From CAZLWA01 sp964563165 (GTDB lineage Bacteria; CLD3; SB21), in NCBI GenBank assembly GCA_964563165.1, contig CAZLWA010000051.1:9780-73779 (forward strand): a stretch of DNA of 64,000 nucleotides, given 5' to 3'. The notes beneath the pieces were generated by a model that was given only the letters and a program-made list of their open reading frames with translations, ran no database searches and was not told the DNA's origin. The position numbers and the translations under genes are program-made. Below, piece after piece: positions 35,255-44,773 of the stretch (its first letter is position 1; every line of letters starts with the position of its first letter).

Positions 35255-37258
35255 TCATTCGATGGCCTGTAGAGCCGCTTCAAGTGCGTATCGCACGTCA
35301 TGATTTGTCGTCCGCTGCAGCAAGTTCTGCAAATCCGCTTTTGCCGAGCGGGCGTCGGGTCCGATGCGCCCGAGGATCGCGATAATCTTGTACTGGTAGC
35401 CGCCGTCGTTCGCATCCAGCGCCCGCAACTTCTTCAGCAGATACGGCACGGCCTCTTTACCGATATGGACCAGCGCTTCCGTGGCCTTGTCCGGGAGCAT
35501 GGATTCATAACTTGTCAGCGAATTTACCATGGCGTCTATGGCTTTCGGATGACTTGATCGAATATGGCCCAGAATGACGAGAACCGATTCTTGAATTTTC
35601 TGCAAGTCATTTTTGTGCTCGATATTGCGGGCATCCAGCAATTTTATTAAGACCGGTTCAAGTGCTTTCGGCCGGCTCTCCATTTTTTCCAACAGCGCGA
35701 TCACGCGGAGGCGTTCCGCCCAGTCATTGCCTTCTAAAATATTCGCCGCCTCGCTCATCGTGGGGATGACGCCGGGGATCGGAATGTCGTACTGCACACA
35801 AAAATTGATTCGGTCTTCCCGCTGGCTGTTGTATTTGGTCAGAACGGCATATTCCGTGAATTTAGCTTTGCACAATTCCACCAGCAGCCGCAGATCCTTT
35901 TCCGGATGCGTTTGTTTAATTTCCTCCTTGTTGTATGTATTGGGCTCGAAGTGCCTGACGAATTCATACATATCTTCGGCGGATTCATTATTTTTTTCAG
36001 ACTGATTGTACAAATCCGCCAGCCAGCGGATCAGCATCGTTTTCCGGTCCTCATGGCTTTCGTTTTTATACACGTCGGCCAAAAGGGCACTCATTTTTCC
36101 AGAAGTCTTGGAATCCATTTCCACGTATCGCGCGTATTTGCCGTAGGCATAGATAAGCAGCCGACCGTCCTTATCATTTTTCAATCCGTCCATCAATTGG
36201 AAAAAAGCGGTGTTAAAGCTCATCGGCTTTGGCAGCCCCACCTGATTGGCGCGCACGGCAGAACAAAATTCATCGATCCGGGATTGAATTTCATCCAGAT
36301 TTTCCGGCAGGGGAACGGGATTCAGTAATTTCCTGACGAAGATGTACAAGCGATAATTGCCGGTCTTCTTCATGGTTTTAAGCCCCAGGGCCCATTCCGC
36401 ATCATCCAATTTCTTATCGCTCACGAGATACTCTATGATCAATTGCCCGCGTTCATCGTTTCCCGGAAAAGCGATAGTATCCAGCGTATTCATTAAAAAC
36501 TTCTTGTACAAAGGATTGTCTATCTTATACCGCTGAAAGGAATGCATCACATCGAAATGCACAGCGCCGCATTCGCGATCGAAAGGAATCTTCACCGCCT
36601 CAGTGACGATTTTATTTATCTTGCCGTCCGACGAGAGATCGTTGAGGAGCGTTTCAAGCGATTTGGCTCTTTGCTTGCAGCGATCAAGTTCGGATTCATT
36701 GTTGGTCGTCTGACCGGACTGGCCGGTTTCCTCGGGAAACAAACTCTCCAGGTCCGCGGTCATCCTGATCCGGCCGGAAAAGCCCATGAGGATTTCTCCC
36801 GTAACGACATCCAACAAGCGGCTGTTGACGTCAATATAGTTCTTCAGCTTCGTATACGTTCCGGAGAGAATCACGTCGATCGGAAGAAGCTCGCCGACTT
36901 TTTTCGCCTGCGACTGATCGATCAAATCGGTGAGATTCAAATCGTTTTCGCGCAGGATCACGTCGAGCCGTCTGCGTTCGAAAAGCTTAAAAACTTTCTT
37001 GGTATTATTGAGAGCGCTGATCGCGGATTCGGTCAAGTATTCGCCGAATTCATTCTTGGAATCCGTTGCATGGCCCTTGGTAGAGATAAATGTGATGACG
37101 GCCAATCGCTGCAGCTTGTTGGTCTTGTTGGTCCCGACAATTTCTCCGGCCATTCTGGCGACCACGACGGTGAAATCTTTCGGCTCCTGATTTTTTGTCT
37201 GCGCGCGGCCGGCTGCATTCAGAAAAAAAACACAAAGCAAAACGGAAACTGATTTCAT
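35255..37258 (-). CDS. Secreted CsgG/FlgO-like protein with C-terminal HEAT repeats
   Basis: 667 residues. A signal peptide (MKSVSVLLCVFFLNAAGRAQ) is followed by a CsgG/FlgO-type region: LQRLAVITFISTKG, YLTESAISALNNTKKVFKLFERRRLDVILRENDL, then GELLPIDVILSGTYTKLKNYIDVNSRLLDVVTGEILM, as seen in outer-membrane curli-secretion or FlgO proteins. The C-terminal third has HEAT-like pairs (LLEKMESRPKALEPVLIKLLDARN, VNSLTSYESMLPDKATEALVHIGKEAVPYLLKKL). The combination suggests an envelope scaffold. GGAGTATC precedes ATG 37256-37258. Confidence 0.75.
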   Translation of the reverse strand: MKSVSVLLCVFFLNAAGRAQTKNQEPKDFTVVVARMAGEIVGTNKTNKLQRLAVITFISTKGHATDSKNEFGEYLTESAISALNNTKKVFKLFERRRLDVILRENDLNLTDLIDQSQAKKVGELLPIDVILSGTYTKLKNYIDVNSRLLDVVTGEILMGFSGRIRMTADLESLFPEETGQSGQTTNNESELDRCKQRAKSLETLLNDLSSDGKINKIVTEAVKIPFDRECGAVHFDVMHSFQRYKIDNPLYKKFLMNTLDTIAFPGNDERGQLIIEYLVSDKKLDDAEWALGLKTMKKTGNYRLYIFVRKLLNPVPLPENLDEIQSRIDEFCSAVRANQVGLPKPMSFNTAFFQLMDGLKNDKDGRLLIYAYGKYARYVEMDSKTSGKMSALLADVYKNESHEDRKTMLIRWLADLYNQSEKNNESAEDMYEFVRHFEPNTYNKEEIKQTHPEKDLRLLVELCKAKFTEYAVLTKYNSQREDRINFCVQYDIPIPGVIPTMSEAANILEGNDWAERLRVIALLEKMESRPKALEPVLIKLLDARNIEHKNDLQKIQESVLVILGHIRSSHPKAIDAMVNSLTSYESMLPDKATEALVHIGKEAVPYLLKKLRALDANDGGYQYKIIAILGRIGPDARSAKADLQNLLQRTTNHDVRYALEAALQAIE

Positions 37259-37299
37259 AAGATACTCCGATTCAATCACCCGGCTTCAATCGCCTATCG

Positions 37300-37911
37300 T
37301 CAATCGTTCTGTCCCCAACTTTCGAATAGCTCATGGTCGTCGATTCCGAGCGCATTCAGTACGCGTCCTGCAATGAAGTCGGCGATGTCGTCTAGGTTTT
37401 TCGGATGCGGATAAAATGCGGGCATCGCGGGAATGATTTTCGCGCCGGCGCGGGCAAGTGTGAGCATATTTTCAATTTGAATAACATTCATCGGCGTTTC
37501 GCGCGGCACGACGATGAGCGGGAAACCTTCTTTCAGCGCCACGTCGGCGGCGCGCTCGATCAGATTGCCCGCCGTACCATGCGCGAGGCCCGACATTGTT
37601 TTCATCGAGCAGGGAATGACCACCATGCCCCGGCGACGAACGGAACCGCTCGCCATTGGCGCAGCGATTGAGCGGTTGTCGTATTCCCGAATTTTCCCTT
37701 TCATCGCCTGGTCCCCGAATTGCGATTTGAGGTAATCGGAAATCGGTTGTTTGTCGAGATCGGCATTCCGTTCTACCTTGAACGTGATTTTCCCCGCGTC
37801 GGAAAAAATCAGATCGACTTCCCATGCGTGCATCATTAAGAAACGCAAGAGCCTGACGGCGTAGAGCGAACCGCTCGCACCCGTCACAGCTACCGTCAGA
37901 CGTTTATTCAT
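37300..37911 (-). CDS. ubiX: UbiX family flavin prenyltransferase
   Basis: 203 residues. Makes prenyl-FMN for UbiD-type decarboxylases. Conserved features: VTGASGSLYAVRLLRFL at the N-terminus, then SGSVRRRGMVVIPCSMKTMSGLAHGTAGNLIERAADVALKE and LIVVPRETPMN...IENMLTLARAGAKIIPAMPAFY. No ubiD gene lies in the window. It ends 41 bp before the CsgG/HEAT gene on the same strand. Confidence 0.95.
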   Translation of the reverse strand: MNKRLTVAVTGASGSLYAVRLLRFLMMHAWEVDLIFSDAGKITFKVERNADLDKQPISDYLKSQFGDQAMKGKIREYDNRSIAAPMASGSVRRRGMVVIPCSMKTMSGLAHGTAGNLIERAADVALKEGFPLIVVPRETPMNVIQIENMLTLARAGAKIIPAMPAFYPHPKNLDDIADFIAGRVLNALGIDDHELFESWGQND

Positions 37912-38083
37912 TCGCTTTCCTCACTGTCATCTTCTAAAAATATAGTCCAAAAATCAAATACATGCAATACCGCAGTGAACGGGGGCCGGGGACATGCATG
38001 CACACCGTGAAATTGCGGCCTCGCGAATTTCGTTATCTTGTTCATGGTCTTGATTCTTTAAAGAAAAAAGAGTAATATTTTCA

Positions 38084-39271
38084 ATGCAAAATCTTACGGC
38101 GACGACCATCTGCGCGGTGTGTCACGAGAATGTATTTTCAATTAATCAAGTTTCCGATGACGTACGCCAATGGAGCGTACGGTTGTTGTGTGAAACTGCC
38201 GCATGTAATTTTAATACATTATTTACGATCACCATGTCGCCGCGGGTCTTTGAAATCTTTAAAATGGAATTCAAGCCTGCGATGGACGTGCGGGCCGATC
38301 CGTCACGCGTGGTTTCGGCAGGATATCACGATGTGAGCCTGTTTCTGATTTATGTCATTGATTTACTGGGGCGCGCGTCGTTGGATTATCTGAAGGAACA
38401 CGTTCAAATCGCCGAAACGGACTTAGCCGCTTATTTAACGAAACTTTCCGAAGACGATCTCGTCGCCTTTGACGGCAGATACGTTCTGATTTCAGAACAA
38501 GGCAAAACCCTCATACACACCTTTTTATCGCAAAAAATGGAATCCGCTGCGGCCAATGAAATTGATTTTGACGGGCTTCAACAAACCTTAAGGCGAATGC
38601 TGTTAGGCGGCGCCATTGAGGAATATAACGCCGAACGATCACGGATGAACAATCGGATGATTGATTTAAGCAGCATCGATCTTTCCGGAAAAAGAGTCTC
38701 CAACGCCAATTTCCGCAAAGCGAGCCTGACGCGTGCGTCTTTTGAGAGCGCCGTCCTGGCGCAATGTAATTTTACGGATGCGGCGATTGATCACAGTAAT
38801 TTGAAAAATGCGAGTCTGACCGGGTGCCAGATGCTGCGTTCGGACCTGAAGTCTTCGGATCTCTCGTCTGCTGTTTTTGAAAATTCGATATTGGCGGAAT
38901 CCAACCTGTCGAAAACCAATGCGTTTCGCGCCGCGTTCCGCGACTGCAATCTCCGGGCAGCCGATTTTTCCAAAGCGAATCTCCGTGCCGCCCAGGGCCA
39001 ACGATCGGATTTCACGCGCAGTCACCTGGCCCGTGCGGATATGACCGGAGCGAATTTTACCGAGGTGATTTTTAATGAGGCGGATTTTGACGATTGCGAC
39101 CTGAATAAAACGCAGGCTGATGTCGGGACTCAATTTCTATCGGTGCAAAACATTCTGTCGGCGCGCAATATTTCGAAACAACTGTGGCAAAAAATTCACC
39201 ATCAGAACAAACGGCTTCCGGACTTCGCGGAGTATGAGACATGGCATAAACCGGAAAAAACCTCTGACTAA
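38084..39271 (+). CDS. Pentapeptide-repeat protein with zinc-ribbon-like N-terminus
   Basis: 395 residues. The N-terminus has C-x2-C (ICAVC) and a second Cys pair (CETAAC), suggesting a zinc ribbon, then a region compatible with winged-helix folding (RASLDYLKEHVQIAETDLAAYLTKL). From about residue 190 come pentapeptide repeats of A(D/N)LXX type (SNLKNASLTGCQMLRSDLKSSDLSSAVFENS and onward to ADFDDCDLNKT). The right-handed beta helix could mimic DNA or bind proteins; function unknown. It ends 7 bp before the glycosyltransferase start. Confidence 0.8.
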   Translation: MQNLTATTICAVCHENVFSINQVSDDVRQWSVRLLCETAACNFNTLFTITMSPRVFEIFKMEFKPAMDVRADPSRVVSAGYHDVSLFLIYVIDLLGRASLDYLKEHVQIAETDLAAYLTKLSEDDLVAFDGRYVLISEQGKTLIHTFLSQKMESAAANEIDFDGLQQTLRRMLLGGAIEEYNAERSRMNNRMIDLSSIDLSGKRVSNANFRKASLTRASFESAVLAQCNFTDAAIDHSNLKNASLTGCQMLRSDLKSSDLSSAVFENSILAESNLSKTNAFRAAFRDCNLRAADFSKANLRAAQGQRSDFTRSHLARADMTGANFTEVIFNEADFDDCDLNKTQADVGTQFLSVQNILSARNISKQLWQKIHHQNKRLPDFAEYETWHKPEKTSD

Positions 39272-39278
39272 AGCGCGC

Positions 39279-40403
39279 ATGAAAATCATTTGGTTTTCCG
39301 AGATAAAGTGGAATTTTCTCACCCATCGCCACCACCACCTCATTCGTCATTTTCCGGAATCGTGGGAGATCTTGTTTATCGAAAGCTTTGTTTTGGGTAA
39401 GGAGAATCATTTTCGTCCGAGGCGGGACGGACGGGTCATTTATGCAACGGTTCCGATCTTCAAAGGCACGGAATACAAAGCGATCAACGCACTCCAGGGT
39501 AATTTTTTGTTCCGGTGGATCGTGACGTGGGGGATTACGTTTTGGGTGAAGGTTCTCCTTTTGAAAACGGGTTTTTCGACTTCAGACAAAATCATTTTCA
39601 CATCCAATATCTATTTTACCGATGTTATTGAGCGGTTAAGGAAGAAGCTATTAGTGTACGACTGCAACGACTATCCGCTGGGATTTTCCGGAGGATTGCC
39701 GATCGCGCAAACGTATTTCCAAAAAACAATTATCCGTTCCGATCTCGCCATCGCGGTTTCACAAAAATTATTAGACGATATGCACCGCCATAAGAAAGAA
39801 AACGTTTACGTGGCAGGCAACGGCGTCGATTACGCGCTTTTTTCGGGAGGCGATCCGTCGGACGTTCCGGCGGACATGTTAAAAATAAAGGGGCCGATCG
39901 TAATTTATTGCGGCGTCATTTCAGATTGGTTCGATTTTGATTTGGTGGGGCAGGCAGCCCACACGCTCCCGGACGTGTCCTTCGTTATCATCGGGCCGGC
40001 TATTTCGAAGAAAATTGAGGCGGAGCTTGCGGCCCTCTCAAAACAGGCCAATGTCTTTTTGCTCGGCTTGAAAAAGCATTCGGAATTGCCGTCGTATATA
40101 CGGTGCGCATATCTGTGCATGATCCCGTTTAAGAAGAATTCATTGATCGAACGTTTCAGCCCTAACAAATTATACGAATACATGGCCGCCGGAAAACCCG
40201 TTGTGACGCTGGATTACACGGAAGAGATCAAGAAATTGAAAAACGATATCTACGTTGCCGACACTCCGGATCAATTTATTGAAATGATCGGAAAAGCCGT
40301 TTCGGAAAACCATGACGTTGAAAAATTACAGCACATTGCATTTGAGAACCGATGGGAAAATAAAGCTCAGGGGATAGTGGATCGGATTACGAAAAGGTCA
40401 TAA
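39279..40403 (+). CDS. Group 1 (GT4-like) glycosyltransferase
   Basis: 374 residues, GT-B fold type. Near the C-terminus are the expected donor-binding features: IVIYCGVISDWFDF, LGLKKHSELPSYIRCAYLCMIPF and FSPNKLYEYMAAGKPVV, with the E-x7-E-like LYEYMAAGKP. It probably adds a sugar to a surface glycan. The start at 39279 (MKIIWFSE) fits the family; a longer frame back to 39120 lies within the upstream gene. First gene of a glycan cluster running to 46473. Confidence 0.85.
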   Translation: MKIIWFSEIKWNFLTHRHHHLIRHFPESWEILFIESFVLGKENHFRPRRDGRVIYATVPIFKGTEYKAINALQGNFLFRWIVTWGITFWVKVLLLKTGFSTSDKIIFTSNIYFTDVIERLRKKLLVYDCNDYPLGFSGGLPIAQTYFQKTIIRSDLAIAVSQKLLDDMHRHKKENVYVAGNGVDYALFSGGDPSDVPADMLKIKGPIVIYCGVISDWFDFDLVGQAAHTLPDVSFVIIGPAISKKIEAELAALSKQANVFLLGLKKHSELPSYIRCAYLCMIPFKKNSLIERFSPNKLYEYMAAGKPVVTLDYTEEIKKLKNDIYVADTPDQFIEMIGKAVSENHDVEKLQHIAFENRWENKAQGIVDRITKRS

Positions 40404-40588
40404 AATGCCTGCTTTTTTAGCCTGCCTCTTGGTGAAGGTCGGTATTTCTCCGGCCATTAGCCGTAAAGGTTTCACTTAGAAGCTTGGAAGAACTAAAAAA
40501 GATATAAATTGATCCCAATTTATCAGCACTTGACTTGCCATAGCTCCGATGTTTGGCAAACGACAATTATTCATAAAATGAGTTAACC

Positions 40589-41302
40589 ATGATTCGAATA
40601 TTGGCTGTTGTTCCTGCCTACAATGAAGCGCTAAATATTTTATCCGTTGTACAAAATATTTTCGACGTTCAAAAGCCACAGAGCGGTTTTCAACTTGACG
40701 TGTGCGTTGTAAATGACGGTTCAAAAGATAAAACCGGAGAAATTGCTGAATCCACGCATGCCATTGTTCTGAATTTGCCCTATAACGTCGGTATTGGCGG
40801 TGCCGTACAAACCGGATTCCAATATGCCGTTGAACATGATTACGACATTGCCATTCAAGTTGACGGAGACGGACAGCACAATCCGCAATTTATTCAGCCC
40901 ATTATCAAACCTATTCTCGATGGCGTTGCAGACGTGGTCATTGCCTCAAGATTTTTAGATAAGCAGGGATTTCAATCCACGTGGACACGCAGGATCGGAA
41001 TTAAATTATTTGAATGGGTCAATTCACTGATTATCAAACAACGCATTACAGACAATACTTCGGGATTCCGCGCTTATAATCGGAAAGCGATCAAATTGCT
41101 CGCTAAGAACTATCCCATAGATTACCCCGAACCGGAAGCGGTGATTGTACTTGGACTCCGAGGATTTCGGATAACGGAGATACCGGTGGTTATGCGCGAA
41201 CGCAGCAAGGGAGAATCATCCATTGGATCGTGGGCATCATTTTATTATGTCGTCAAAGTATTTCTCGCAATATTCATTAATATTTTCAAAATAAGAGATT
41301 AG
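40589..41302 (+). CDS. GT2 family glycosyltransferase (polyprenyl-phosphate hexose synthase-like)
   Basis: 237 residues. Typical DPM1/GT2 sequence: LAVVPAYNEALNI, VNDGSKDKTGEIAE, then IQVDGDGQHNPQFI with the DxD-type metal site and TSGFRAYNRKAIKLL. No C-terminal membrane bundle. Predicted to move a sugar onto a lipid carrier for use by integral membrane glycosyltransferases such as the one at 42255. The upstream 185 bp (40404-40588) shows no gene. Confidence 0.9.
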   Translation: MIRILAVVPAYNEALNILSVVQNIFDVQKPQSGFQLDVCVVNDGSKDKTGEIAESTHAIVLNLPYNVGIGGAVQTGFQYAVEHDYDIAIQVDGDGQHNPQFIQPIIKPILDGVADVVIASRFLDKQGFQSTWTRRIGIKLFEWVNSLIIKQRITDNTSGFRAYNRKAIKLLAKNYPIDYPEPEAVIVLGLRGFRITEIPVVMRERSKGESSIGSWASFYYVVKVFLAIFINIFKIRD

Positions 41303-41363
41303 TGGGCTGGGCAGTTCAAGCTGAGAGGATCTGGTTTAAAAAAAATAATGTCAGGAGGATATT

Positions 41364-42221
41364 GTGACTTGCGCTATTTGCAATGCGAATACTGAAATTC
41401 TGTTTCATACAAAGTTCGGCGATATCAGCCGGTGTATTAATTGTCATACGGTTTCGCGAGCCAATTTGGTTACCGGTGAGGCCATTCTGGAATTGTATGA
41501 CGATAGTGAATATTTGGAAACGGTCTATTTCGACCGTCTTAAGGTCGGAGCATCGAATAACGTTGAGCCCTATTTGATGTATCAAAACGCTCTCAATCGA
41601 TTGGAAAAGCTCACAGCCAAAGGCCGTTTATTAGATGTTGGTTGTTCTTACGGGGCTTTTCTCGAATTGGCTCGGGACAAAGGATGGGAAACGTTTGGTG
41701 TGGATGTATCTACGAAAGCGGTCGCGTACGCGAAACAAGAAAGAAAATTAAATACTCAGGTTGGAAGGCTCGAAGATGTTCGCTTTCCGGAGAATCATTT
41801 TTCTGTCATTACAATGTGGGACGTCGTCGAGCATTTGGATGATCCGGTCCGGACTTTGGAGGAAATCAAACGAGTATTAAAACCGGACGGAGTGGTCGTC
41901 ATCTTTACGATCAATCAAAAAAGCCTGATCAATCGTATTGCACACGGGTTGTATTACCTGACCTTCAAAAAATTTGCGTCTCCGATCAACAGTTTGTACG
42001 ACATTCATCATAATTTCTTTTTTGATATCAAAACGCTGATCCAGGCGACAACAAAATCCGGATTGAAGAACGTGATCGATATCGAGTGGATGGAAGCCAG
42101 AATTGAGCGTTGGCATACGATTCCACCGCCGTGGATATTGATGAGGGGATGCGATTTGTTGGATATCGCCTCTCGTTTTATAGGCCAAAAATACCGCGCG
42201 ATACTCTATGTAGGTAAATAG
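41364..42221 (+). CDS. Class I SAM-dependent methyltransferase with N-terminal zinc motif
   Basis: 285 residues. The N-terminus has CAICNANTEILF and CINCHTV (paired CxxC), typical of nucleotide-sugar or glycan methyltransferases. The SAM fold follows: GRLLDVGCSYGAFLELA (motif I), FGVDVS (acidic end), then ITMWDVVEHLDDPVRTLEEI and LKPDGVVVIFT. GTG start at 41364 with AGGAGG 7 nt upstream. Likely modifies a surface sugar, given its neighbours. Confidence 0.88.
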   Translation: MTCAICNANTEILFHTKFGDISRCINCHTVSRANLVTGEAILELYDDSEYLETVYFDRLKVGASNNVEPYLMYQNALNRLEKLTAKGRLLDVGCSYGAFLELARDKGWETFGVDVSTKAVAYAKQERKLNTQVGRLEDVRFPENHFSVITMWDVVEHLDDPVRTLEEIKRVLKPDGVVVIFTINQKSLINRIAHGLYYLTFKKFASPINSLYDIHHNFFFDIKTLIQATTKSGLKNVIDIEWMEARIERWHTIPPPWILMRGCDLLDIASRFIGQKYRAILYVGK

Positions 42222-42254
42222 ATTTTCGCCTGAGCCGCCCGCTTCATTTATTGC

Positions 42255-43820
42255 TCAATCCGCACCGCGCCGTAAATATAGTAACCGTCCGAAGAAAAGT
42301 GAAATAGTGACAAACAATAAGATAATAAAAATGATCAGCGGCGTCGGCCATCGCAAGTAATAGGCATACATAAACCAAAAATCAATTGTTTTAAGTGCGG
42401 AACCAAATTCACTCTCCTCAATGGGGATCCTAGAACGCACATCGTTCAATTTCAGTTCAATCCGTTCGTGATCACAATGATATTTTATATTTTCAATAAG
42501 AATTCGCCAATGGCCAATAACCGGTGAATAGATTGGAATGTAACGCGTCCGGTAGATCACTTCTGCGTCGTCGTAAGTCCTTGTATAAGGATACTCGCCA
42601 ATCGTACGGGCATAATTTCCAAAATAAATAGCACTTCCTCCGAATTGCACTATGCATCCGATTATTGTAAGAGCGGCAAAAAAGAGTCGGAGACTTCGGG
42701 AGGTTAGAACCATTCCGATAGGAAGGAGGAATAGCGGAATCAACGGAAGAAGGTAACGATTGCCCCACGTCAACCCTGCATCCCACGCTGAATACCTTGC
42801 AAAAAAAATTACGTTGACCGCTATGATCAAAGAGAAAACGATGGTTTCAGCCCGGAATTTTCTTAGAAAGGGCCTAAATGCGTTAAAAACAAGTACGCTT
42901 GCGGGTACATATAAAAAGAAACTCTTGCCTGAACTGAAGAACATGCCATAAATACCAACCCAGACCGGGTTTGAAAAAGCATGCCCTGGGCGTTGAAAGT
43001 ACCCGAAAGAAAAAAACGAATCAAAGCAAATAAAATTTTCCAAACCCATTAGAAAAATACCTAATAAAAGAGGGATTGACCATTTTGCCAAGGCTCCGAG
43101 CGTTACTTTGCTTGTAGCTATATATCTCCAACCTTCGGAAAATGTTAAGGAGGATTTTTCGTAAAGAATAAGAAATAGGTATAAATAGAAAAAAGGGACG
43201 TAGATCGCGAAAGTAATTTTTGTAATCAGGCCAAACATGGCCATAGCTCCGGAGTAGATTAGGCACTTCGTTTCAGAGGTTTGCTTATAACGAAATAGAA
43301 AATAAATTCCGGCGAGCAAATATAGAGTCAGCTGGGTATCACGAATAAAAGTTTTAGAATAAACTAAAATACTGCTCCCAAAAACACAGGCAATAACGAT
43401 CAAGATCGTAATTTGACGGCTGTAGCCCAACCGCAAACCAAATGCAAACATTGTGCAGCCGATCAGTGCGGTCAAAATCTGATTTTCAAGGGTTGTCACT
43501 GATTTAATGACCAACGAATCGTACGGAGGCTGAAGAGACAACAAAGCGGACGTCCACTTTCCAATGAGATACAGAGGAATGCTAATCAAAGGTTGACCGA
43601 GGCCTCCTCCGACATAGAAGCGACCGCCTTTCCCGACACTTCCATTGTTCACGATGTCGGCAGGTATCGCTAAATCCCCTCGCTCGACAATACTTTCCGT
43701 GACCAAAAAAAAGGCAACCTCATCGCTGAGGACCATTTTCCCGCCCGCAAGAAGAGTCAGAATTGTAAATAGAAATAAAAATAAAATCTTTACATCGCTT
43801 AACTTTTGAAATACGTTCAT
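42255..43820 (-). CDS. Multi-spanning membrane protein, GT39/PMT-like glycosyltransferase
   Basis: 521 residues with at least ten hydrophobic helices (e.g. ILFLFLFTILTLLAGG, ITFAIYVPFFYLYLFLIL, AETIVFSLIIAVNVIFFA, WPTPLIIFIILLFVTISLFF). An acidic early loop after the first helix (MVLSDEVAFFLVTESI) matches the catalytic D/E loop of GT-C transferases. Donor would be a lipid-linked sugar, consistent with the neighbouring GT2. Start at 43818-43820 (MNVFQKL); the longer frame uses TTG. Opposite strand to its neighbours and in an AT-richer patch. Confidence 0.65.
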   Translation of the reverse strand: MNVFQKLSDVKILFLFLFTILTLLAGGKMVLSDEVAFFLVTESIVERGDLAIPADIVNNGSVGKGGRFYVGGGLGQPLISIPLYLIGKWTSALLSLQPPYDSLVIKSVTTLENQILTALIGCTMFAFGLRLGYSRQITILIVIACVFGSSILVYSKTFIRDTQLTLYLLAGIYFLFRYKQTSETKCLIYSGAMAMFGLITKITFAIYVPFFYLYLFLILYEKSSLTFSEGWRYIATSKVTLGALAKWSIPLLLGIFLMGLENFICFDSFFSFGYFQRPGHAFSNPVWVGIYGMFFSSGKSFFLYVPASVLVFNAFRPFLRKFRAETIVFSLIIAVNVIFFARYSAWDAGLTWGNRYLLPLIPLFLLPIGMVLTSRSLRLFFAALTIIGCIVQFGGSAIYFGNYARTIGEYPYTRTYDDAEVIYRTRYIPIYSPVIGHWRILIENIKYHCDHERIELKLNDVRSRIPIEESEFGSALKTIDFWFMYAYYLRWPTPLIIFIILLFVTISLFFGRLLYLRRGAD

Positions 43821-43859
43821 GCCTGAATGACCGTTTAAATTACTGAGATAGCCAAACAA

Positions 43860-44380
43860 TAAATTAGAGTATGCAGTTTACAAATGCAATATGTTTTAAA
43901 CTCAAAACCCATTGCAACGTGTCATGATTTGAAGGCGAACAGAAATCGGATACAATTTTGAATCATTTCATTTTCAAAAACACAAAATTTCTTCTTGATA
44001 AATTCGGCAAGGTTGGATAGAATCATTGTACATCCGCCGCAAGGTAGGGATTCAATGCACCGAGCCCTCAGTCGGCCAGCGCAGGATTTCTTATTTCACA
44101 CAATTCCTTCAGCGCGTGAGACAGGCCTTTCCCCGTTGTTTTATTATTTCCGGTGCAGCTATAATGTAATTCTAAAAAAGAAACAAAACAGCCGCACATC
44201 GTAACGACCCGTCAGAATACTCAAAAATAAAATTTTTGGAATGTATTTCATTTGTTTTTTGACTATTATAGAAAGTGATATTGCAGGTAACCTTTTTTTT
44301 CGATCAAAACCTTGGACGGTTTTCTTAATGAACGCAATGTCTAGATAGAAAATTAAACCTTTTATGGCAATCTTACAATT
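43860..44380. other. 520-bp AT-rich intergenic region without a supportable gene
   Basis: Between the divergent membrane transferase (minus) and the DUF2304 gene (plus). Two open frames of 69-78 codons (43995-44204 plus, 44159-44395 minus) lack a ribosome site or recognisable motifs. Runs such as ccttttttttcg and long A/T tracts are present. It probably holds the promoters of both neighbours and gene remnants; nothing more can be read. Confidence 0.5.
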
Positions 44381-44773
44381 ATGAATGAGTTTCAAGATCT
44401 TGTTTCTAATCCGGAATTGTCACAAATCATCAGAACGCAAATTGCTGCTATCGCCGCCAGTATTTTTTTGATTGTTTTTATCATTGAATTGATAAGGCGA
44501 AAAGAACTTAAAGAAAAGTATGCTTTGCTTTGGCTTGCGGCCGGCGTTGTTATGTTAGTCTTTTCGATTTGGCGCGATCTGCTGAATTCCGCCTCTGCGA
44601 TTCTTGGGATCGGTTATGCGCCTGCATTGCTGTTCCTTGTAGCGATGTTTTTTGGCATGCTGTTGATGATACATTTTTCCATTGTCATTTCCGATCTGAC
44701 CGAGAAAAACAAGACACTGGCTCAGGAAATTGCGTTGTTGAAAGCGGAAATGAAAAAAACAAAAGGAATATGA
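44381..44773 (+). CDS. DUF2304 family membrane protein
   Basis: 130 residues: three hydrophobic helices (AAIAASIFLIVFIIELI, YALLWLAAGVVMLVFSIW, APALLFLVAMFFGMLLMIHFSI) and a terminal coiled coil (ISDLTEKNKTLAQEIALLKAEM). The RRKELKEKYALLWL motif is diagnostic of DUF2304, often found beside GT2 enzymes in surface-polysaccharide loci. The stop overlaps the carbamoyltransferase start as ATGA. Confidence 0.9.
   Translation: MNEFQDLVSNPELSQIIRTQIAAIAASIFLIVFIIELIRRKELKEKYALLWLAAGVVMLVFSIWRDLLNSASAILGIGYAPALLFLVAMFFGMLLMIHFSIVISDLTEKNKTLAQEIALLKAEMKKTKGI

Noticed and set aside
43860..44380. Possible small genes in the AT-rich gap (43995-44204 plus, 44159-44395 minus)
   Set aside because: No ribosome site, no homology I can recognise, overlapping each other; kept only as an intergenic region.
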